From Sesamum alatum (Eukaryota; Streptophyta; Magnoliopsida; Lamiales; Pedaliaceae): a DNA stretch of 64,000 bases. The stretch is taken from assembly GCA_034509735.1 (NCBI GenBank), contig JACGWO010000011.1, forward strand, positions 17,025,573-17,089,572. Reading direction: 5' to 3'. The position numbers were made by a program, and so were the translations under genes. This document shows positions 58,723 through 64,000 of the stretch, in pieces (position 1 is the first letter of the stretch; each line of letters opens with the position of its first letter). The notes under the pieces are model-generated. The model was not told where the DNA came from. It was given only the letters and a program-made list of their open reading frames with translations, and searched no databases.

Positions 58723-59506
58723 CACTACAAAAAAAATGTGCGATTTGGAGGGGATAAGACAACAGTTCCAACTCCCATTCCTACGGTTATAGGAACACAT
58801 GAGGAACGAAAACCTACTGCTAACGTTACATTCGTCTTATACTCAATCTAAACTTATTGGAACGGCATCACAGTTTCTACAACTGTTCGAACGATTGTGT
58901 TATAAATAATGGTCCTGTAACTGTTCCAAAAAGGGAACAAAAAAAGTTTGTATCACATTTGGAACACTTCTATGCAGTTGGAACAACATGTATATGGAAA
59001 ATGACTACAGTTCTAAATATCGTCCAACAATCCAATGAAATAAGGGAATGTGGAAAAAGTCATTCCAAATCGAGATACAAATTGAGACAGTTTGTGTCCT
59101 AATTTAATGGTGTATTAGAATATTCATTCCTAATTATGGTACTTGTCGAATTTGTTTTGTGTTTCAAGAACCGTTCCAACATGAGTTACAATTAGCCACG
59201 ACTTCAATAGATAGAAAATCTTGTATTACAAGACTTGTTCCAGATGCAATACAACGGCTAGATTTCACCGGTTACTTTTGTATTTCAATTACCGTCCGAA
59301 TATGTGTTACAATTTGGAATGGTTGCTGATAGAAAATATCGTATTACAAAACCCGTCCCAAATACATTACAATGGCTAAATGTCAACGGCTATTTTTCTG
59401 TTCCAGTTACCGCTTTGACACCATTCCTAAATCTGGGCAACGGTTAGATTCTGACTACTATGTGTGGACCTCCAACTATCATTTCAATGTCCGTTTCAAA
59501 ATTTCT

Positions 59507-59516
59507 TATATATATG
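59507..59516 (+). promoter_or_regulatory. TATA box of CACTA 3 transposase
   Basis: TATATATATG is followed by a CT-rich leader, a donor at ATCAG|GTAAACTGG (59628/59629) and an acceptor GTGTGTAG (59767) nine bases before the transposase ATG (59777). The same layout occurs in CACTA 2 (TATATATTT near 14584, donor GACCAG|GTAACAAC near 14742). Confidence 0.5.
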
Positions 59517-59724
59517 TTGCCTTCATTTCATTTCTTCTCACTCTCTCTCTTGCATTCTTATACAAACAAACGAAAATTTCATCAATCTCTGTTTCACTTT
59601 TGTTGATCTTTGAAGCTATTTTGATCAGGTAAACTGGTCGATTAAAATACATGCAGTTAATTGGTTATATATAGATATATATATATTTGTTCTTCTTACT
59701 TTTATCAATTGCATATGTGCAATA

Positions 59725-59766
<42 letters not shown>

Positions 59767-59776
59767 AGAACTCATC

Positions 59777-59938
59777 ATGTTAACACAGTTGAGGAGATGG
59801 ATTTATAGTAAGGACCTGCTGGGTGTTACGCCGGAGTTTGAGGATGGTGTTACTGCATTTGTTGAAAGGGGCTAAGTCTCAGCGTGCATATGTGGACAAC
59901 AAAAATATTAAGTGTACGTGTCGGAAGTGTAAAAACAT
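59777..59938 (+). pseudogene. CACTA transposase (TNP2) N-terminal fragment
   Basis: Starts ATG at 59777 and reads MLTQLRRWIYSKDLLGVTPE, then FEDGVTAFVERG and a stop. A frameshift later it reads SQSQRAYVDN and CTCRKCKN. This is the same N-terminal transposase-associated domain as in the other two CACTA copies. The rest of the gene is absent. Confidence 0.75.
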
Positions 59939-59939
59939 A

Positions 59940-60721
59940 GGACAAATTGCATATTACCCCTCTATGTTTTCAAAAGTCAGCTAAAAATTTCTTGTGTTTT
60001 AAAAATAGGCAAAACACCCATTGTGTTTGTAAAACTCAACACGTGCCCCTCACCGTTAGTCAAATCTAATGGCATTAATGTTTTGGCTAAAAGACTATTG
60101 TACCCTCATTTATCATATATTATTCCCTTTTTAATGACCGTTGGATCTGTTTTGATTGCATTAAAACTGTAAAATTTAATCAATTCATCTCAATCGTTGC
60201 ATCTTAAATTTATAAAAGATCAACGGTCTAAATTTAATCAATTTTCATATACATTATACTTAAAATTATATATTATAACAATATATTATTTAAAAAAAAT
60301 AAAATTTTTATATTTGAACCCCAACCCACCCCAACCCAACCCCCATCATCTTTTTTTTTTTTTTTTGACAAATCACCTCTGAACCTTTGTAATTTTTGCA
60401 TATTACCATTATTTTTTTTTTTTTAGGAAAAAATTAATGTATATTCCAACCGTTTGAAATATACGAGCGTAAGGCCAAATTTTTAAAGGATAAATTTGTA
60501 ATTTTAATCTCCATTTTGAAAAACAAAAAATAAAAAAACACAAAAATAAAGAATCTTCTTCTTTTTCATCCACTACCACCCCCTTCCTCCCCTGTCTCTT
60601 TTCTTCTTTTCAAGAATTTTATTCACTTGGCGCCTGAACTTCACCTCAGATTTCATCATCAACCATTCATTTCGACAACCTTAATAATTCAAAAATTCAA
60701 GATTAGAGACAAGTTAATAGA
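59940..60721. other. Repeat-like gap, no gene
   Basis: Begins GGACAAATTGCATATTACCCC, which looks like one arm of another plant inverted-repeat element. The TGCATATTACC word recurs near 60397 in direct, not inverse, orientation, so no boundaries were set. T runs occur at 60350-60366 and 60412-60424. Confidence 0.35.
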
Positions 60722-60931
60722 TGTGATATAGGCTGGGTAAATTTGAGCCCTTTAGGTATTAGTTCGGGCTCTTTGTCTTAGCTTGGGCTGACCTTTAGGA
60801 TAGGGAGGAGCCAAGGCCCAATAGAAGGTAAGGCTCATGAAGCCCAGAAACTATGAAAAATGACAGACTCTCCCAAAAAATGGGGATAGTCACCACGTGA
60901 AGACATCTCAGCTGAAGGGCCAATACCTTAA

Positions 60932-62853
60932 TGTTAGATTCATATAAGCCTCAAGACGTTAAACGCAACAGATTTTAAATTCTTAATTAGAAAACAATAT
61001 TATAATTAGCGATCAAATCGCCCGTCTCGTTGCTATTATGATGTGAATTTCATGCATAAAAGGATGTCAATTGAATGGTTAAGAGAAACCAATCTTTCTT
61101 GCTCTCCGGTTGATGTTGGTTACTTGAACTTTCTCAAGAACGACCTTACCTTAAAAATGGTGGAACATCAAAACGGAACCGCTTTTAATTGTTGTTCACG
61201 GTAGGAATATAAGTGTTTTCCCTCTAAAGCTAGTCCACACCACTTATGGTGGAATCACCCTCAAACCTATGCTAGTAGGTATTGGAGGATTAAGGTAGAT
61301 CAACTATTGATCCATAGAGAAATCAAGGGAATTCTTCTCTTTTGTAGATGACAAGTGAACATAAGACCAATGCTAAAGTGAAAGCTTGACTTTCTAGCTT
61401 TGAAGAAGAGAAAGTCTAAGAGCTAGAGAGCAAAAGGAAAGCAAGAGTTTTTGTATCTTTGTATGTAAAAATATAGTATGTAAATCTCTTGCGTTCTACC
61501 CTTTTTATAGGCATTTCTTTGTACTAGATACAATGAATGTAGACAAGCCCTTTTGTCTTACTCTTAGATAACACTTGTCTTTTTCATAGACAAGTTCTAG
61601 CATGACTCACCTTTTCTCCTTTTACACTTGTCTTCTTTATAGACAAGCTTTAGCATGACTTATATTTTCTTCTTTTACACTTGTCTTCTTTATAGACAAG
61701 CTTTAGCATGACTCATATTTTCTTTTTCATCTAAAGATGAAAACAAGTCATGTTTATGTTCAATGGATCTTGTGGGCTTGGGCTAAGGTCTTGGACTTAT
61801 CTTAATTCTCAATTGGACTAAGTCCAATTTTAATTAATTTCCAACTAATTATTTAGCCCACGATATTTAATTCTTTAATTAAATATAAGCTAAAATCAAT
61901 TAATCTAATTAATTTATTTTCAAGCTCAAATAGATTAATCTTAATTAATCTATCATAAGTCTTACTTAATCAAATTAATGCTTCTGAATTTAGACTCCAA
62001 ATTAAATAATCATATTATTTAATATTCCCATGAAATAATTTCATAAATCATTTCAATCAATTAATTTAACTCCTTAAGTTAATTGATTTATTCTCCACAA
62101 TTAATTCTATAAATTATGTCAATAATTCCATCATGGATTTGTGTGTGAAACTTTAGGTTCACTATTCAACTAGACTTGGGCTTTTATCATATATATAATT
62201 TAATTAGCAACTTACTTCTATTAGATTAATTAGATCTTATCATAATTAATCATCCTCAATTAAATCCTTAATTGGAGGGTACCCGTCACCATGGGTGACC
62301 ATCTAGCAATGGTCCATGGCACTAGAGAATATGTGAATAATTGCGTGAACCTATGAGCTACGTGAACCATACAGATACGGTCCCTCGGCTACTAACCTCC
62401 CGATCAAAGTCTAGGGCATGGAATTAGTTACCGGTTCCCATTATCGACTTTGATGTCTATGTATCAACTCTTCAAGTTATGCTTCCAATTTATCAATTTA
62501 GGAAAAACCCTTTCTCCTATTTGATCAACAGCCATGGCCATGGGCTTCGAGGAACGCACAATGTAGAGAACATAGGAGGTTCGTTATCATCTTATGATAA
62601 GTAACAGATCCTATCTTAGAACTCACCAACCTCCATGCATGCTTCAACTATGTCTGAAACATAATCGTATAGTGATCCAGGATGAAACCTGAGACCACAT
62701 TGGACATTGCTCATATAAATATAATATAATATTAAAAGCATATGATGAAGATGGCTAAAGAACATTTCTTAAATTAGCATATTATTGAAAAAGATCGTAT
62801 AGAATAGTTTACAAAGAGCCAATCAATTGGCTTGACGGTCACCAATTCTAACA
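60932..62853 (-). repeat. Long solo LTR 'C' nested in Gypsy LTR
   Basis: 1.92 kb. On the minus strand it starts TGTTAGAATTGG and ends TCTAACA; TGTTAGA and TCTAACA are inverse complements. A minus-strand TATAAAAAGGG box lies near 61500. Flanking 5-mers CTTAA and CTTCC agree only in part. It shares the conserved block (62282-62340) and the overall plan of LTRs A and B but differs in its 3' part, so it is a related family. No internal coding domain is present. Confidence 0.65.
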
Positions 62854-63091
62854 CTTCCGTACTATATATAGCCCCTCATTTGAGAGTCAAGTAGGTATTC
62901 ATACCACATTTATAATCACTACTACCTTTATCATCCATCATAACATCCTATCTGACTTGAGCGTCAGGGTGCTCATGCTGGGCTCGGCCCAGCTAGTTTG
63001 CTCCTTTTGAAGAACTAATCCAGAGTTCCGAAGATCCTCAGACTGTTGTTGGCGACCTACCAACCTTCGACCAACGATAGTCCCATGATTT

Positions 63092-63101
63092 TGGCGTCGT
63101 C
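63092..63101 (+). promoter_or_regulatory. Primer binding site of the 3'-most Gypsy element
   Basis: TGGCGTCGTC differs by one base from the TGGCGCCGTC site of the element at 46.1 kb and is placed 6 bases after the LTR end. Confidence 0.65.
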
Positions 63102-63134
63102 TAACTCTGATTCATTCGCGACTCGAAGGTTCAA

Positions 63135-64000
63135 ATGGAAGGGATGTTTAATCTGAGGGAAGGGGAGAAATCATCCACTAACCCCTGGAAAAGAAGTGGC
63201 AGGCAACCAAGAAACTCCTCCAGCCTCGATGTATCATCTCACCGAGGAAGCATTCCAGGAGTTCTTGTCTACTATGGTAAGAGAGGAATTGTTGAAAGCA
63301 CGAGGAATAGGGAACATAGTTAGCCTGATCTTGCCACGAAGATTATTTGAGGAGCCAAGTGAGGCCATTTAAACCAAAGCATGGGATGCACCAATGCAAG
63401 GAATGGGGGAGGCACAGTTGCGGTCGTACGGAAGGGGTTGCCCTTCGGAGCAAGTATTATGATGGAAGTACGCCCCCCAAACTTCAAGGTATAATACCTG
63501 TCCAAGTACGATGGCAATGGGGACCCGCAAGCGCATGTTAATCAAACATGTGATGCAACTGTACGGGCTTTCTGACGTGATGAATACACGCGTTTCCGTA
63601 ACTATGTTACAAGCCCGAGCTCAAGAATAGTTCACGTCTTTACATAATGCCACCATCACTTTGTTCGATCAATTGATAAGCAAATTCCTGTACTAGTTCG
63701 CTAGTAAGCGAAGGTCGAAGAGACCCCGCCATATACCTGTTTACTATCATACAAACGATCGGAGAATCGTTAAAGGGTTTTTGGCCAGGTTTGATAATGA
63801 AATGTTGGATGTGCAAGACCTAAAAATCGATGGTCACTAGTATATTAATCCACGGGCTAGGAAAAGGCCCATTTTCTGCATGTTGGCTCGTAATCCCCCA
63901 AGAAATATGGATGAGTTAAGCGAAATAACATAACAATACATCAAAGAAGAAGAAATGCTAGCCATGAAGGAAGATTGGTCAGAATTGCAGATGTTAAATA
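63135..64000 (+). pseudogene. Gypsy gag pseudogene, cut by window end
   Basis: The ATG at 63135 opens 62 codons of a charged N-terminus and then stops. In other frames the retrotransposon gag domain is visible: a KYDGNGDPQAHVNQTC segment near 63506, RDEYTRFRNY near 63575, RRSKRPRHIPVYY near 63710, then FLARFDNEMLDVQDLKIDG near 63780 and YIKEEEMLAMKEDWSELQML at the end. Several stops lie within 500 bases, so it is inactive. Confidence 0.7.

Larger units (their letters stand above)
58723..59938 (+). mobile_element. CACTA (En/Spm) transposon remnant 3, 5' end
   Basis: Starts CACTACAAAAAAAATGTGCG at 58723. A subterminal region (58760-59430) is packed with GGAACGG/CCGTTCC-type motifs in both orientations. 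A promoter, leader intron and the first codons of TNP2 follow. It breaks off just after 59938, where unrelated repeat DNA begins. A plus-strand frame at 58857-59102 crosses the subterminal motifs and is not a gene. Confidence 0.75.
60722..64000 (+). mobile_element. Ty3/Gypsy element (Tat-like PBS), runs off window
   Basis: A plus-strand element whose 5' LTR (60722-60931 plus 62854-63085, about 442 bp) is split by a nested long LTR. A TATA box ACTATATATAGCCCC follows at about 62862. The LTR end is followed after 6 bases by a TGGCGTCGTC primer site, the same 6-base spacing as in the 46-kb element. The start of gag follows and the window ends inside it. Confidence 0.7.

Noticed and set aside
58857..59102. 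81-codon ORF
   Set aside because: It crosses subterminal GGAACGG motifs of CACTA 3 and has no protein similarity.
1..64000. A new defence or operon-like system
   Set aside because: The window is plant DNA with one TRM gene and dead transposable elements; no clustered unknown genes were found.

Overview
The window is nuclear DNA from a flowering plant, most likely a eudicot. It is AT-rich and has typical plant introns, a plant-only gene family (TRM/LONGIFOLIA-like) and the usual plant mix of Copia, Gypsy (including a Tat-type element with an antisense ORF), L1-type LINE, SINE, CACTA and Mutator-like elements. I cannot name the species. There is no operon, CRISPR array or other bacterial feature.

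Only one host gene looks intact. It is a minus-strand gene at about 20.9-24.4 kb with three coding exons and a probable 5'UTR intron, encoding an 833-residue TRM-family (DUF3741/DUF4378) protein. A lone nucleobase-ascorbate-transporter-like exon with both splice sites sits at 13.5 kb. Nearly everything else is transposable-element debris, much of it nested.

Layout: 1-2.2 kb decayed Copia pol and LTR pieces (+). 2.2-4.6 kb CACTA TNP2 pseudogene (-). 7.3-9.95 kb 5' half of a Gypsy element (LTR, PBS, gag, protease; +). 9.95-13.3 kb two related long LTRs, one inserted in the other (-). 13.9-16.3 kb second CACTA remnant (+). 17.6-17.9 kb LINE zinc-finger fragment. 18-20 kb small inverted-repeat elements. 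20.9-24.5 kb the TRM gene. 25.3-25.6 kb SINE with an 11-bp target duplication. 29.4-33.5 kb four inverted-repeat elements. 33.8-38.8 kb complete but dead Copia element with both LTRs (-). 39.4-46.6 kb Tat-type Gypsy element with both LTRs, gag and integrase fragments, a roughly 90-bp minisatellite and an antisense ORF. 47.0-53.6 kb near-complete L1-type LINE bounded by a 13-bp target duplication (+). 53.8-58.0 kb cluster of Mutator-like non-autonomous elements with 9-bp target duplications, one nested in another. 58.7-59.9 kb 5' end of a third CACTA element (+). 60.7-64.0 kb Gypsy LTR, itself split by a 1.9-kb solo LTR, then PBS and degenerate gag running off the window.

Every autonomous-type element has stops, frameshifts or lost catalytic residues, so none looks able to move by itself. 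I found no convincing new biological system. The most interesting points are the paired 499-bp Mutator-like elements, the GC-rich cores in AT-rich non-autonomous elements, the antisense ORF plus minisatellite of the Tat element, the DNA block conserved across three long LTRs, the orphan transporter exon, and a duplicated hairpin locus.
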